37,627 nt of DNA from G013214665 sp964649815 (GCA_964649815.1 CAZYQC010000031.1:1-37627), one strand, 5' to 3'; numbered from the stretch's first letter, positions 16,772 through 25,688 are shown. Notes: generated by a model from the sequence alone, not told the origin. Made by a program: numbers and translations.

Positions 16772-17399
16772 TGCAAAACCTGTCGCCTCAGAAGTTTCAG
16801 TAATTTCTGAAATGCATGTAGGTCGGTGGCCGCATGCGGGAAAGCGGGTGCGTCAATTTGGGCGGTGCCTGATGCCGGGGGCGGCGCGCCACACGCATCC
16901 AAAGGGCCTTTTGGCGGATCGCCTCAGCCAAACCGCCGCCCAAACGATAGGAGCAATCGCATCGACTGTAGGCATTGCGAGAGTGATTTGGGATCAAAGA
17001 ATTGACTGTTGTTCTGGCGACGGGCGCACGCGCTATCGCTGACGATGCCCAAAGTCGCGCGCACCTGACGAGGGTCTTTGTTAGATCGGAAAGGCGTTCC
17101 ACGCGATTGCATATGGCCAATGAAACCAACAAAGGTATCGGAGCGGCCTTTAACACTGCCTCATGGTCAAGCCAGATCAATGCTATGTCATTCGGCGCCG
17201 TCGATATTGTCGCTGAATTGAGACGCCGGAACACCCTTTGTTCATTGATCTAAGCCCCATCTCGCATCGTGTATGCTGCTTTTCTGATCGACATCGACGT
17301 TCAGCTCATCGAAAAACAGGTTCTGCGAGACGCGCGCCGCGTCGTCGCCCTAGAAGACTGCATGACACTGTAGCGCCACGCCAAGTTTGCCAGGTTCAG
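16772..17399. other. 628-nt stretch without a convincing gene
   Basis: Between the GbsR-like regulator and the end of the large minus-strand operon. Besides the operator at 16795-16812 there is a 10-bp palindrome CCGCATGCGG (16830-16839). Short open frames occur on both strands but none resembles a known family, has a good ribosome site, or shows a plausible protein composition. At 17262-17371 both strands read as protein-like but are broken by a stop, which could be the relic of a decayed gene. I see no clear terminator or RNA gene. Confidence 0.6.
16795..16812. promoter_or_regulatory. Inverted repeat, candidate operator of the regulator-cydAB operon
   Basis: TTTCAG (16795-16800) and CTGAAA (16807-16812) are exact inverted repeats with a 6-nt spacer, and a further TTCTGA-like half-site follows on the minus strand. 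The site lies 24-41 nt upstream of the regulator ATG, a natural place for autorepression. Confidence 0.5.
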
Positions 17400-18542
17400 C
17401 TATGAGACTGACACGCAAACACTGCGCAAAACCATTGCCAGTTCGGCCATATAGTCGTCGTCATATCCGGCGTCGTTTTCCAACACGCTGAGAAAGGCGC
17501 AGCTGGTGCCGGTCATTGTGTCGACCATTAAAAACTGTCCACCGTAACCCGCATGCCCGATGACGCGACCGTCCGTCATGACGTGGTTCGAATACCGCAG
17601 CCAGCCCTTTGGGGGCTTCAAGGCTGGCGCACTTTGCGTTCTTGCCTCTTGCAAGAACCGCGCGTTGCCGACCGCTACGCCGCTTGGATCGCGGCCCTCG
17701 CGCGCCAAGAGCAACCCAAACCGCGCCAGGTCGCGTGCACTTAGGCAACCGCCCCCGGAAAAGGCCGGGTGGCCATCTTTGCTAAGGCTGATGTGAAAGG
17801 CCCCTTCATAGCCTGCGGCGTCGGCGATTTTTTCGATCAACTCTGCCAGAGGTATTGGGGAAACGCTGGCGGCGATAAGCGTCAAAACATCGGTGTTGGC
17901 AGATTTGTACTCGGCCGTTTGAAGGCCTGCGTTCGCCACAAGTCCGGTTATCGATGCGGTGAATTCGGCCAAAGACAGGTCGGTTTGGCCTTTTGCAGGC
18001 AGGCGCCATCCCAGCGCAATCTCTTCGGCGTAGCAATCAGAGTTTGGGTCTTGGTAGTCTTCGGTAAAGTCGTTTTGCACGCTCATATTCAAGAGCGATT
18101 GAACCGTGGCGTCTGCATAGCCGCTGCCAATGTCCGGCAGGTATTCAGAGACGCATGCGTCCAGCCGCAATGCCTCGCGCTGCAAAAGCCAGCCGATGAT
18201 CAGGTGGATGTGCAATTTGCTGATCGATTGGATGGAATGCGGCGCGGTGGTGGAAAAGTCTTGTGCCGCGCGTTCCATGATGATCCGGTCTGTTTGCAGA
18301 CAACAAAACGCGGAAAACGCCGGGTGCGACAGCAGATCAGCGAGGCCCGGCACGCGCGCGCACAGGTCTTGGTCAGCGGGGGTGAGCAACAGCACCTCTT
18401 TCGACCGGACCATCAGGCTCCGGCGAAAAATGCTGTGGGCGTTGTGAAATCCGTGGCGTCGGAACGCGGGTTGGTTCCAGCGTTGCTTGTTGTCCGCGCC
18501 GACGGCGAGGTCTGGGTTCAGTGTTGTCTTTAGCCCCGTCAA
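17400..18542 (-). CDS. Serine hydrolase, class C beta-lactamase fold (EstB/NylB-like)
   Basis: 380 residues. The catalytic set of this fold is present: S106-I-S-K109 (SxxK), Y212-K-S214 (YxS) and H330-A-G (HxG). Such proteins act as esterases, amidases or 6-aminohexanoate-oligomer hydrolases rather than as antibiotic-resistance enzymes. No signal peptide is seen, so it is probably cytoplasmic. The start is the TTG at 18542, which overlaps the TGA of the preceding gene (TTGA) and has AGGTGG about 8 nt upstream. The first ATG is at residue 44 and would remove a region (RWNQPAFRRHGFHN) that looks like the family N-terminus. Last gene of the transporter/CoA operon. It may release the operon's substrate from an ester or amide, which is an inference. 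Confidence 0.85.
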   Translation of the reverse strand: MTGLKTTLNPDLAVGADNKQRWNQPAFRRHGFHNAHSIFRRSLMVRSKEVLLLTPADQDLCARVPGLADLLSHPAFSAFCCLQTDRIIMERAAQDFSTTAPHSIQSISKLHIHLIIGWLLQREALRLDACVSEYLPDIGSGYADATVQSLLNMSVQNDFTEDYQDPNSDCYAEEIALGWRLPAKGQTDLSLAEFTASITGLVANAGLQTAEYKSANTDVLTLIAASVSPIPLAELIEKIADAAGYEGAFHISLSKDGHPAFSGGGCLSARDLARFGLLLAREGRDPSGVAVGNARFLQEARTQSAPALKPPKGWLRYSNHVMTDGRVIGHAGYGGQFLMVDTMTGTSCAFLSVLENDAGYDDDYMAELAMVLRSVCVSVS

Positions 18543-20629
18543 GGGTCAGCCACCTGGATCAGCGCGTCAACGGCGAGAATATGGTCAGGGTAGACAAACA
18601 TCGGATTGATCTCAATTTCGCCCACATGCGCGCGTGCATCAAGAAAGGCCTCGCACAGTCTTTGCAGCGCGGCACAGATCTGATCCGTGCAGGCCACAGG
18701 TCGCCCTCTGAACCCCTGCAAGAGGCGCGCGGCGCGCAAGGATAACAAGGCGCGCTGAATGTCCTCTGTCGACGCGGGCAACAGTAATGTTGTAGCGTCG
18801 CCCACCAACTCGGTCAGAACGCCACCGCTGCCCAGGACAAGGCTTGGGCCGAACTGTGGATCAGAGCGCAGCGTGACAATCAACTCGGCCAGCGGCGGAG
18901 GTGACATGGCCTCGACCAGGAAAAGATCGGTGACGGCCTGTGGTTTGTACTGCGTCACAGAGGCTGTCATTGCAGCAGCCGCAGCCGTTAGCCCATCCGC
19001 GTCCTTGATCCCCAACGCCACCGCGCCCGCCTCTGTCTTGTGCGGTAATTGACTGGACATCATCTTGAGCGCGACGGGATATCCGATTTGCGCCGCGGCC
19101 TTTGGCGCCTCGGACGCCGAGGTCGTGCGGCCATCGGGAACCGCGATGCCTCTTTCAGACAGCCAAAGCTTGCCCGCGTCCTCAGTCAGGATGTGCGTGC
19201 TAAAAGCGTCTCCGGTCGGGGTCAACGGAGCGGGTGGTTCTGACAGTATGCGCTGGCGGGTTTTGGACCACCAAATCGCATCCCGCATCGCATTAAGCGT
19301 TTCGTGGATGCCTTGCATCGGCGCGATGCCCGACGCGATAAGGTGTTGGCGCGTCGCTTCGTCCATGTTTTCGGGCAGGGTGGCACAGACTGCCCCGGTG
19401 ACATTTTGCTCGAGCACCGCTTTTGTGAAGGCCGATGCATCGTTCAGATAATAGCCTTTCGAGGCATCCAGCCCCGGCGCCGGATAGTCCTGCACCAAAA
19501 CGGCCAAGTCGGCCTGGCTTGTTGCGATCGTCTGGGCGAAAACTGGATAGGTTTTGTCGCCCTGGCCCCAGATGGGGGTTGTGTAATCAAGTGGGTTAGA
19601 CACGGTCGCGATGTCTGGCAACAGATCTGCCAGCACCTTTTGCCCGTTATCGTCAATCTCGGGAAAGGTGAGCCCGATCTTTTCGGCATGATCAGCCAAC
19701 ATCGTCGCGCCGCCGCCCGAACAGGTGAAACCAGCAACCCGCTCACCCTTTGGCGCACCGGCGACGCACAGGTATTTCAACGTCTCCAAAAACTGAGCGG
19801 GGCTTGTCACGCTGATTACGCCTGTACGCTCAAAAAGCGCCTCATAAAGCTCGTTAGAGCCGGAAAGAGACCCGGTGTGACTGATCGTCAAGGTCGCGCC
19901 GATTAAAGAGCTGCCGGTTTTCAAAGCGACAACGGGCACGCCTTTGTCCAAAGCTTTCAGAGCTGCGCGTTCGAAACTGGCCACGTCGCGCAAGCCCTCG
20001 ATATGCAGACCAATGGCGCGCACCGATTGGTCTTGGGCGAACGTATCCAGGAACTCTTCGATGCCCAGCACCGCCTGGTTTCCAGCAGAGACCATGTAGG
20101 CCATCGGCAGCGATCGCGCGCTCATGGTGATATCGGACGAAAACATGCCGGATTGCGTGACAATCGCCGCGCCATAGCCGGGCGACCATCCGCCGTGTTC
20201 AAACGACCAAAGCGCAGCCTTGTCGATGTAGTTGATCAGGCCATAGCAATTTGGGCCGATCAAGGCCATCTCGCCTGCGGCTTTGATCAAGTCGCGCTCG
20301 GCCTGAGCGTCGCCCGTTTCCTTGAAACCGGCGGAGAAACAGACCACGCCACCGGCGCCCATTTGCCTCAGCTCTTCCAGGGCGGCTGTGACACCTCCGG
20401 CAGGAATGGCCAGGTAAACGGCGTCTGGTGCCTCGGGCAGGTCTGAGATGCGCTGCACACAAGGAACGCCGTCCAGATCGTCGCGTTTGGGGTTCACGGC
20501 CCACATCTGACCGTCAAAGCCGCGCCTGCGGGCTTCGCGCACAGCGATTGTGGCATCGCGCCCACCGATGAACGCGATGTGCTTCGGCTTTAACAGTCGA
20601 TCAAGATTTGCGCGGAGCGCCGGTGTCAT
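18539..20629 (-). CDS. NDP-forming acyl-CoA synthetase (acetate-CoA ligase type), alpha-beta fusion
   Basis: 696 residues. An N-terminal CoA-binding Rossmann domain (about 10-130, KPKHIAFIGGRDATIAV) is followed by a succinyl-CoA-ligase-like flavodoxin region containing the phosphohistidine motif TISHTGSLSG (H251), and a C-terminal ATP-grasp domain (about 480-696, ending GEIEINPMFVYP). The enzyme joins CoA to a carboxylic acid using ATP or GTP through a phosphohistidine. Next to an acyl-CoA dehydrogenase and a quaternary-amine-type ABC transporter, the likely acid is gamma-butyrobetaine, crotonobetaine or carnitine, replacing the unrelated AMP-forming CaiC of E. coli. The ATG overlaps the dehydrogenase stop by 4 nt. 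Confidence 0.9.
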   Translation of the reverse strand: MTPALRANLDRLLKPKHIAFIGGRDATIAVREARRRGFDGQMWAVNPKRDDLDGVPCVQRISDLPEAPDAVYLAIPAGGVTAALEELRQMGAGGVVCFSAGFKETGDAQAERDLIKAAGEMALIGPNCYGLINYIDKAALWSFEHGGWSPGYGAAIVTQSGMFSSDITMSARSLPMAYMVSAGNQAVLGIEEFLDTFAQDQSVRAIGLHIEGLRDVASFERAALKALDKGVPVVALKTGSSLIGATLTISHTGSLSGSNELYEALFERTGVISVTSPAQFLETLKYLCVAGAPKGERVAGFTCSGGGATMLADHAEKIGLTFPEIDDNGQKVLADLLPDIATVSNPLDYTTPIWGQGDKTYPVFAQTIATSQADLAVLVQDYPAPGLDASKGYYLNDASAFTKAVLEQNVTGAVCATLPENMDEATRQHLIASGIAPMQGIHETLNAMRDAIWWSKTRQRILSEPPAPLTPTGDAFSTHILTEDAGKLWLSERGIAVPDGRTTSASEAPKAAAQIGYPVALKMMSSQLPHKTEAGAVALGIKDADGLTAAAAAMTASVTQYKPQAVTDLFLVEAMSPPPLAELIVTLRSDPQFGPSLVLGSGGVLTELVGDATTLLLPASTEDIQRALLSLRAARLLQGFRGRPVACTDQICAALQRLCEAFLDARAHVGEIEINPMFVYPDHILAVDALIQVADP

Positions 20630-21801
20630 GCGCCAAGCGGTCTGAGGATCGAACGCGTGATGATATGGCGTTGAATCTCGCTCGTGCCGTCCCAGATCCG
20701 CTCAAGCCGACTATCGCGCCAAAACCGTTGAATTGGCATTTCTTCCATAAGGCCCATGCCGCCAAAAATCTGCACAGCATCGTCGGCGATTTTGTTCAAC
20801 ATCTCGGAGCAATAGACCTTAACCATCGCCGCATCAGCATCACTCATGACGCCTTTCTCTGCGCGTTTCACGGCATCCTGCACCATCAGATCGGCCGCGC
20901 GCAAGGACATCGCGCCATCGGCCAACCGAAAGCCCGTCGCCTGAAACGTTCCGATGGGTTTGCCGAATTGCTTGCGCGTGGCGGCCCAATCCGTCGCCAG
21001 ATCGAGGATACGCTCGGCCTTGCCGCAACAGGTCGCGCCGACCCAGATGCGCCCCATCCCGAGCCATTTGCCAGAGAGCTCTAACCCGCGCCCCTCTTCC
21101 CCAAGGATCTGGTCTGGGCCCAAGCGGACATTGTCAAAGCTAAGCTCGAAGGTCTTGTAACCGCGGTAGCTGACGCAATGGGTGCCTTCACGACACTCAA
21201 AACCAGGCAGGCCGACGTCGACCAGAAAGGCCGTTACCCGTTTGCGCGGCCCACGCGGCGTTTCGTCTTCGCCGGTTGCCGCAAAGACGATGGCGAAGTC
21301 AGGCATGCAGGGTCCCGAGATAAAGTGTTTAGAACCGTTGAGGATCCAATCATCGCCGTCTCGCCGCGCGTTCGTTTTCATGCCCATGACGTCAGACCCT
21401 GCGTCTGGCTCGGTCAGTGCGAACAGCTCTCTTTTTTCGCCGCGGACCGCGGGCAGCAAATACCGGTCCCGTTGGTCGCCTTCGCACGCCATCAAAAGCT
21501 CGGTCGGGCGAGCGGCCCAGCTTTGCAACGCATGACTTGTCCGACCATATTCCCGCTCGATCAGCGACATTGGGCCATAGCCAAGCCCGCCGCCGCCAAC
21601 CTCTTCGGGCAGGTTGCAGGCAAAGAGGCCAAGCTCATGAGATTTCGCTTCGATTTGGCGCCCGATTTCTTCTGGAACATAGCCAAGACGGTCTACCTCA
21701 TCCTCGTGCGGGTACATCTCTGTTTCGACAAATCGGCGAACCGTACTGACAAGCAGTTCGGTTTCGTGACTGGTTTCCATATTCATAGCAGCCTCATTCA
21801 T
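20626..21801 (-). CDS. Acyl-CoA dehydrogenase (CaiA-like, possible gamma-butyrobetainyl-CoA dehydrogenase)
   Basis: 391 residues, FAD-dependent. Family motifs are LTEPDAGSDVMGMKT (about 129-143), GSKHFISG, and the C-terminal FGGMGLMEEMPIQRFWRD. The position normally holding the catalytic glutamate (xEGTSEI) is aspartate here: IWDGTSEI, D371. In context with CaiD- and CaiB-like proteins it probably oxidises gamma-butyrobetainyl-CoA to crotonobetainyl-CoA. No electron-transfer flavoprotein genes are in the window. The ATG at 21801 overlaps the permease stop by 4 nt, but an ATG at 21786 has a better GAGG ribosome site 5 nt upstream and may be the real start. Confidence 0.92.
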   Translation of the reverse strand: MNEAAMNMETSHETELLVSTVRRFVETEMYPHEDEVDRLGYVPEEIGRQIEAKSHELGLFACNLPEEVGGGGLGYGPMSLIEREYGRTSHALQSWAARPTELLMACEGDQRDRYLLPAVRGEKRELFALTEPDAGSDVMGMKTNARRDGDDWILNGSKHFISGPCMPDFAIVFAATGEDETPRGPRKRVTAFLVDVGLPGFECREGTHCVSYRGYKTFELSFDNVRLGPDQILGEEGRGLELSGKWLGMGRIWVGATCCGKAERILDLATDWAATRKQFGKPIGTFQATGFRLADGAMSLRAADLMVQDAVKRAEKGVMSDADAAMVKVYCSEMLNKIADDAVQIFGGMGLMEEMPIQRFWRDSRLERIWDGTSEIQRHIITRSILRPLGA

Positions 21802-22595
21802 TCTGCCTGCGCCTTAGCGTTCCGCCGCGACATGATAGCCGAGACGGCAAAGGCGATTAGGGTAATGGCAATCAGGACCACAGCAGCCGCCGCCACTGTC
21901 GGGTCCGTGTTTTCGCGAATGCCGTTCCACATGCGGCGCGGCAAAGTATAGACGGAGTATTTCGAGATAAACAACGTCACGACAATTTCGTCCCAGCTGA
22001 GGATGAACGCGAACAGCGCGCCAGCAAAAACGCCGGGTTTGATCGAGGGCAGGATCACCCGGCGCATCGTGGTCCAATTGGATGCCCCGAGGTTCTTGGA
22101 GGCTTGTTCCAGCTTTGGATCGAACGTCGCGAGGGAGGCGCTGACCGTGATCAAAACCATAGGGGCCGCCAGGATGGTATGTGCCAGGATCAAACCTGCA
22201 TAGCTGTCCAAGAGGCCCAAGGGGATCCAAAGACGATAAAACGCCATCGCCGAGATGATCTGCGGAATAATGAGTGGCAAGAGAAGGAAGGCGCGGACCA
22301 ATTCGCTGAATCTGGAAGACACACGCCAAAGCCCGATGGCGCACAATGTGCCCAGACTTGTGGCCAAGATCGCGCAAGACAGAGCGATAACGCCGCTCTG
22401 GAAGAAACTGGACATCCATTCTTCGCTGGTGAACAGCTTTTCGAAATGCCGCAGTGAATATTCACCATTCGGCATCGACAAAAAGCGTTTGGGCGTCAGC
22501 GAAACGGGAATGGCAATAAGGGCAGGGGTGACGAGAAACAACAGCAACACCCACGCGCCGATCCGGTTAAAGAGAGAGAAAAAGCCCGACTTCAT
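21798..22595 (-). CDS. ABC transporter permease, PotC-like
   Basis: 265 residues, about six membrane segments, with the EAA loop EQASKNLGASNWTTMRRVILPSIKPG split across about 163-190, which contacts the ATPase. Second permease of a polyamine/opine/quaternary-amine type importer. The ATG overlaps the other permease's stop by 4 nt and the gene's end overlaps the acyl-CoA dehydrogenase start, tying uptake to CoA-dependent catabolism in one transcript. Confidence 0.95.
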   Translation of the reverse strand: MKSGFFSLFNRIGAWVLLLFLVTPALIAIPVSLTPKRFLSMPNGEYSLRHFEKLFTSEEWMSSFFQSGVIALSCAILATSLGTLCAIGLWRVSSRFSELVRAFLLLPLIIPQIISAMAFYRLWIPLGLLDSYAGLILAHTILAAPMVLITVSASLATFDPKLEQASKNLGASNWTTMRRVILPSIKPGVFAGALFAFILSWDEIVVTLFISKYSVYTLPRRMWNGIRENTDPTVAAAAVVLIAITLIAFAVSAIMSRRNAKAQAE

Positions 22596-23440
22596 CGTGC
22601 CGCCCCTCCGAACACGGTGCTAAGCTTCATAAAGCGCGACATGATCCAAAGCATTGCCAGCACACCAAAGAGCATGATCGCAGCCAACATCGCAGCGGTG
22701 CCCCATTTCAGTGTGACAAGCAGTTGGACAGAGATGTATTCGGCGACCATCAGAACTTTGCCACCGCCCAGCACGGCCGGGGTCACATAGAACCCAAGGC
22801 TCAGGATAAAGACCAGGAGGGTCGAGGCCACAATACCGGGCCGCGTCAAAGGCAAATACACGCGCCAGAACGTCTGGCTGCCGCTGGCACCCAGGTTGCG
22901 CGAAGCATCCATAACGCGTTGGTCAATCGATTGCATCGATACCAATAAAGGCAGGACGGCATAGGGGATCATGTAATGGACCATGCCGATGAGAACGCCC
23001 AGTTCGTTGCGCATGAACGCGATCGGCTCGGCGATCAGGCCGATATCTTCGAGGGTCACGTTCACAAGACCTTTGCGCCCCAACAGCATGAGCCAGGCAA
23101 AGGTGCGGACCAGAATGGAAATCCAAAACGACACCAGCAGCAGTGTCAGCATGTAATTCTTCTGCCTTTGGTGGCAGTGGACCATCGCATAGGCAATGGA
23201 ATAGCCAAGCGCGACACTAAAGACCGTCGTCACAACGCAGATGCGGATCGTGGTCCAGACAATTCGGATCAGTGCTTCGTTTTCGGCCAGCTTGGCATAA
23301 TTCCCGAAACCCGGCTCTGGGTCGGTGACGCTTAGCCAGAGGATGTTCACGATGGGGCCCAGATAGAGAGCCACGACCATCAACAGCAGTGGCGCGATGA
23401 TGAGCCATCCGGGGTGAATGTATCGGGAAACGGTTTGCAT
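22592..23440 (-). CDS. ABC transporter permease, PotB-like
   Basis: 282 residues from ATG 23440. A TTG 18 codons upstream is in frame but has no ribosome site. About six membrane segments, with the EAA loop at DASRNLGASGSQTFWRVYLP and LTRPG following. First permease of the importer, which pairs with the PotC-like protein and the ATPase at 24687-25688. The 63-nt gap to the binding-protein gene shows no strong structure. Confidence 0.94.
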   Translation of the reverse strand: MQTVSRYIHPGWLIIAPLLLMVVALYLGPIVNILWLSVTDPEPGFGNYAKLAENEALIRIVWTTIRICVVTTVFSVALGYSIAYAMVHCHQRQKNYMLTLLLVSFWISILVRTFAWLMLLGRKGLVNVTLEDIGLIAEPIAFMRNELGVLIGMVHYMIPYAVLPLLVSMQSIDQRVMDASRNLGASGSQTFWRVYLPLTRPGIVASTLLVFILSLGFYVTPAVLGGGKVLMVAEYISVQLLVTLKWGTAAMLAAIMLFGVLAMLWIMSRFMKLSTVFGGAAR

Positions 23441-23503
23441 CTGGCGCGTGGGACCTAAGTTTGGCCGCCCAGCCTCGTTCGACCAGGCGACCAAGGTGGG
23501 AGG

Positions 23504-24610
23504 TTAGCTAATCGCTTCGAGGAAGGCGTTCACAGCATCGCCGCTGTTTTTGCCCCACCAATCGGGATCGTTGTAAACGATCTTGTCGATATTCTCTGCC
23601 GAGGTGATCGCATAGGCTTGCTGATGATCAGGGATCTGACCAAAGGCCTCGGGGTTGGATGGTGTCATGCCAAGGCATTCCAAAAGCTCCAACTGGGCCG
23701 GAACCTCTTGCGCAGTGGCGATAAAGTCCATGACGGCGGCACCCGCTGGGTTGCCTTTGGGCACGATATAGGCGCCTGGCATCGCCATCGCCTGATTGTT
23801 GACCAGCTTGTACTGTCCATCGGTATCGATTTCGATGTTGCGGCCGCGGTTCTGCCAAACGATCGCCATCGAGACCTCGTTGTTGACAACCATCGAATGC
23901 ACTTCGGATCCCGAACCCCAATAGAGGCTGTCGTCTTTGATCGTTTTGATCTTGTTCAGGGCGCGGTCCATGTCGAGCGGGTAGAGATCCTCGCCTGCGA
24001 CGCCATCCGCCATCAAGGCCGCTTCCAAAGACCCGTTCGCCCATTTGTACAGAGCACGCGTGCCAGGGAACTTTTCGGTGTCAAAGAAATCGGCCCAGTT
24101 CTGCGGAGGATTATCGCCAAAGGCCTCGGTGTCATAGACGAATGCATAGCCGTAAAGGATGATCGAAACGCCATGTTCCAAAGCATATCCAGGCAGCGTT
24201 TTGTCCTTCGAGACGACCGAGTAATCGATTGGCTCAAGGTGCCCGGTGGGCCCAAGCGAAACGGCGTTGAACAGGTCAGCGTCCGCCACATCAGCCGTCA
24301 CATTGCCACTGTCGACCATTTCTTTGATTTTGCCTTCCAACGGGCCAGAGGTATCAAATTTTAAACCTTTGCCCGTTTTCGCCGTAAAAGCATTGCCGAT
24401 GGCCGATCCGTGACATTCCTCGGACTGGCCGCCCCAGTTCCACATCACAACATGATCAGCCGCCGCCCGTGCGTCGCCTGCCAGCACAGCGTTCATCGCC
24501 ACGCCGGACGCACCGCACAGCGCCAGGAATGTGCGCCGGTCCATGCGCCCTTCGTTGTAGGCGTGGGCGCTTTCAATAAGCATTTCTTTCTTGAATTGTT
24601 TGTCGTGCAT
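23504..24610 (-). CDS. Periplasmic substrate-binding protein, PotD-like, Tat-exported
   Basis: 368 residues from ATG 24610, chosen because AGGAGG lies 7 nt upstream; longer in-frame extensions have none. The N-terminus carries a twin-arginine signal (DRRTFLALCGAS, arginines near 25-26) with likely cleavage near residue 50 (DARAAADH). The mature part is a type II periplasmic binding protein of the spermidine/putrescine group (VVMWNWGGQSEE, then FAYDT-type lobes). Aromatic-rich pockets in this family bind cationic amines; the carnitine-type genes in the operon suggest a trimethylammonium compound such as gamma-butyrobetaine or carnitine, which is an inference. Confidence 0.93.
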   Translation of the reverse strand: MHDKQFKKEMLIESAHAYNEGRMDRRTFLALCGASGVAMNAVLAGDARAAADHVVMWNWGGQSEECHGSAIGNAFTAKTGKGLKFDTSGPLEGKIKEMVDSGNVTADVADADLFNAVSLGPTGHLEPIDYSVVSKDKTLPGYALEHGVSIILYGYAFVYDTEAFGDNPPQNWADFFDTEKFPGTRALYKWANGSLEAALMADGVAGEDLYPLDMDRALNKIKTIKDDSLYWGSGSEVHSMVVNNEVSMAIVWQNRGRNIEIDTDGQYKLVNNQAMAMPGAYIVPKGNPAGAAVMDFIATAQEVPAQLELLECLGMTPSNPEAFGQIPDHQQAYAITSAENIDKIVYNDPDWWGKNSGDAVNAFLEAIS

Positions 24611-24629
24611 TTGAGTCCTCCTATTGGAT

Positions 24630-24671
24630 CCGGGGTTGGTCCCGGTTTGATGGGATGACGCCTCTTGGCGT
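24630..24671 (-). promoter_or_regulatory. Two short stem-loops between the ATPase and binding-protein genes
   Basis: The first is ACGCC/GGCGT (24658-24671, 4-nt loop); the second is CCGGG/CCCGG (24630-24645, 6-nt loop). Both lie in the 76-nt leader of the binding-protein gene, just before its ribosome site. Neither has a U tract, so they are more likely mRNA stability or processing structures than terminators. They could raise binding-protein output relative to the ATPase. Confidence 0.35.
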
Positions 24672-24686
24672 TCTCTTTTGGGGTGC

Positions 24687-25688
24687 CTAACCCGATTGAA
24701 GTTCCACTGCTGCGGTGTCTTTCCACAGCAGATCCACACGGTCGCCCGTTGTTAGATCCGATCCGTTGCGCCACACATCGATGTCGACTTCGATCTCTGT
24801 GCCTTCGTCGGTGTCGACGATGATCCTTTGCATGGATCCGAAATACGTGATGGTGCGGATAGCGCCGCTCATGCGGGCATCAGCGTGGCCATTGCCCGGG
24901 CGCAGGTCGATCTTTTCAGGCCGCAGCGCATAGGCTTTGCCGTCCTTGTGGATAAAGTTGGATTTCCCAAGGAAGCCGGCGGTAAACTGGTTGACCGGGC
25001 GCTCATAAAGCTCTTTCGGCGTGCCGACCTGCTCGATTGCGCCGTCGCGCATGATGACAATCCGATCAGACATCGACAGCGCCTCTTCCTGATCGTGTGT
25101 CACGTAGACGAAGGTCGTGCCCACACGGCGATGGATGTCTTTGAGCTGTTCTTGAACTTCGACGCGCAGCTTTTTGTCCAAAGCGCCAAGAGGCTCGTCC
25201 AACAGCAAAACAGGCGGCGAAAAGCACAAGGCCCGCGCCAGCGCCACGCGCTGCTGTTGACCGCCGGACAATTGCCCAGGTTTGCGGTCCGCAAACTTTT
25301 GCAACTGCACCAATTCCAGCATCGCGTCGACGCGCGTCCGAATTTCATCGGCAGGCCGTTTGCGCACGCTGAGCGCATAGCCGATGTTGTCGCGCACGCT
25401 CATATGCGGGAAAAGTGCGTAGCCTTGGAACACCATGCCAAAGTTCCGCTTTTCCGCCGGAACGTTCGCAATCGACGATCCGTCGAGCGTTATGTCGCCC
25501 TTGGAGATGTCGAGAAAGCCTGCCACCATCATCAGCAATGTCGTTTTGCCAGAACCCGAAGGGCCAAGCAGAGTCAGGAACTCTCCGTTTCGGATATCCA
25601 GGTTGACGTCATTGACGGCCCGAAAATCCCCAAAGAACTTTGAGACGTTGCTGATCTGCAAACTGCCGATGGTAGGGTTATCAGCCAT
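24687..25688 (-). CDS. ABC transporter ATP-binding protein, PotA-like
   Basis: 333 residues. Walker A GPSGSGKT (about 43-50), Q-loop VFQGYALFPHMSV, signature LSGGQQQRVALARAL, Walker B VLLLDEPLGALD and the H-loop THDQEEAL are all intact, followed by a C-terminal TOBE-type regulatory domain. It energises import by the two permeases and binding protein downstream. Its start overlaps the BKACE stop by 8 nt, so the cleavage enzyme and transporter are one operon. Confidence 0.96.
   Translation of the reverse strand: MADNPTIGSLQISNVSKFFGDFRAVNDVNLDIRNGEFLTLLGPSGSGKTTLLMMVAGFLDISKGDITLDGSSIANVPAEKRNFGMVFQGYALFPHMSVRDNIGYALSVRKRPADEIRTRVDAMLELVQLQKFADRKPGQLSGGQQQRVALARALCFSPPVLLLDEPLGALDKKLRVEVQEQLKDIHRRVGTTFVYVTHDQEEALSMSDRIVIMRDGAIEQVGTPKELYERPVNQFTAGFLGKSNFIHKDGKAYALRPEKIDLRPGNGHADARMSGAIRTITYFGSMQRIIVDTDEGTEIEVDIDVWRNGSDLTTGDRVDLLWKDTAAVELQSG

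Noticed and set aside
16797..17234. 145-codon minus-strand frame in the gap upstream of the GbsR-like gene
   Set aside because: No ribosome site, no family resemblance, and it runs through the candidate operator at 16795-16812; kept only as part of the unexplained gap.
17002..17253. 83-codon plus-strand frame starting after a possible ribosome site
   Set aside because: Sequence resembles the antisense-type frames common in GC-rich genomes; no recognisable domain.
17400..18542. Antibiotic-resistance beta-lactamase
   Set aside because: No export signal, catabolic operon context and EstB/NylB-like motifs favour an esterase or amidase.
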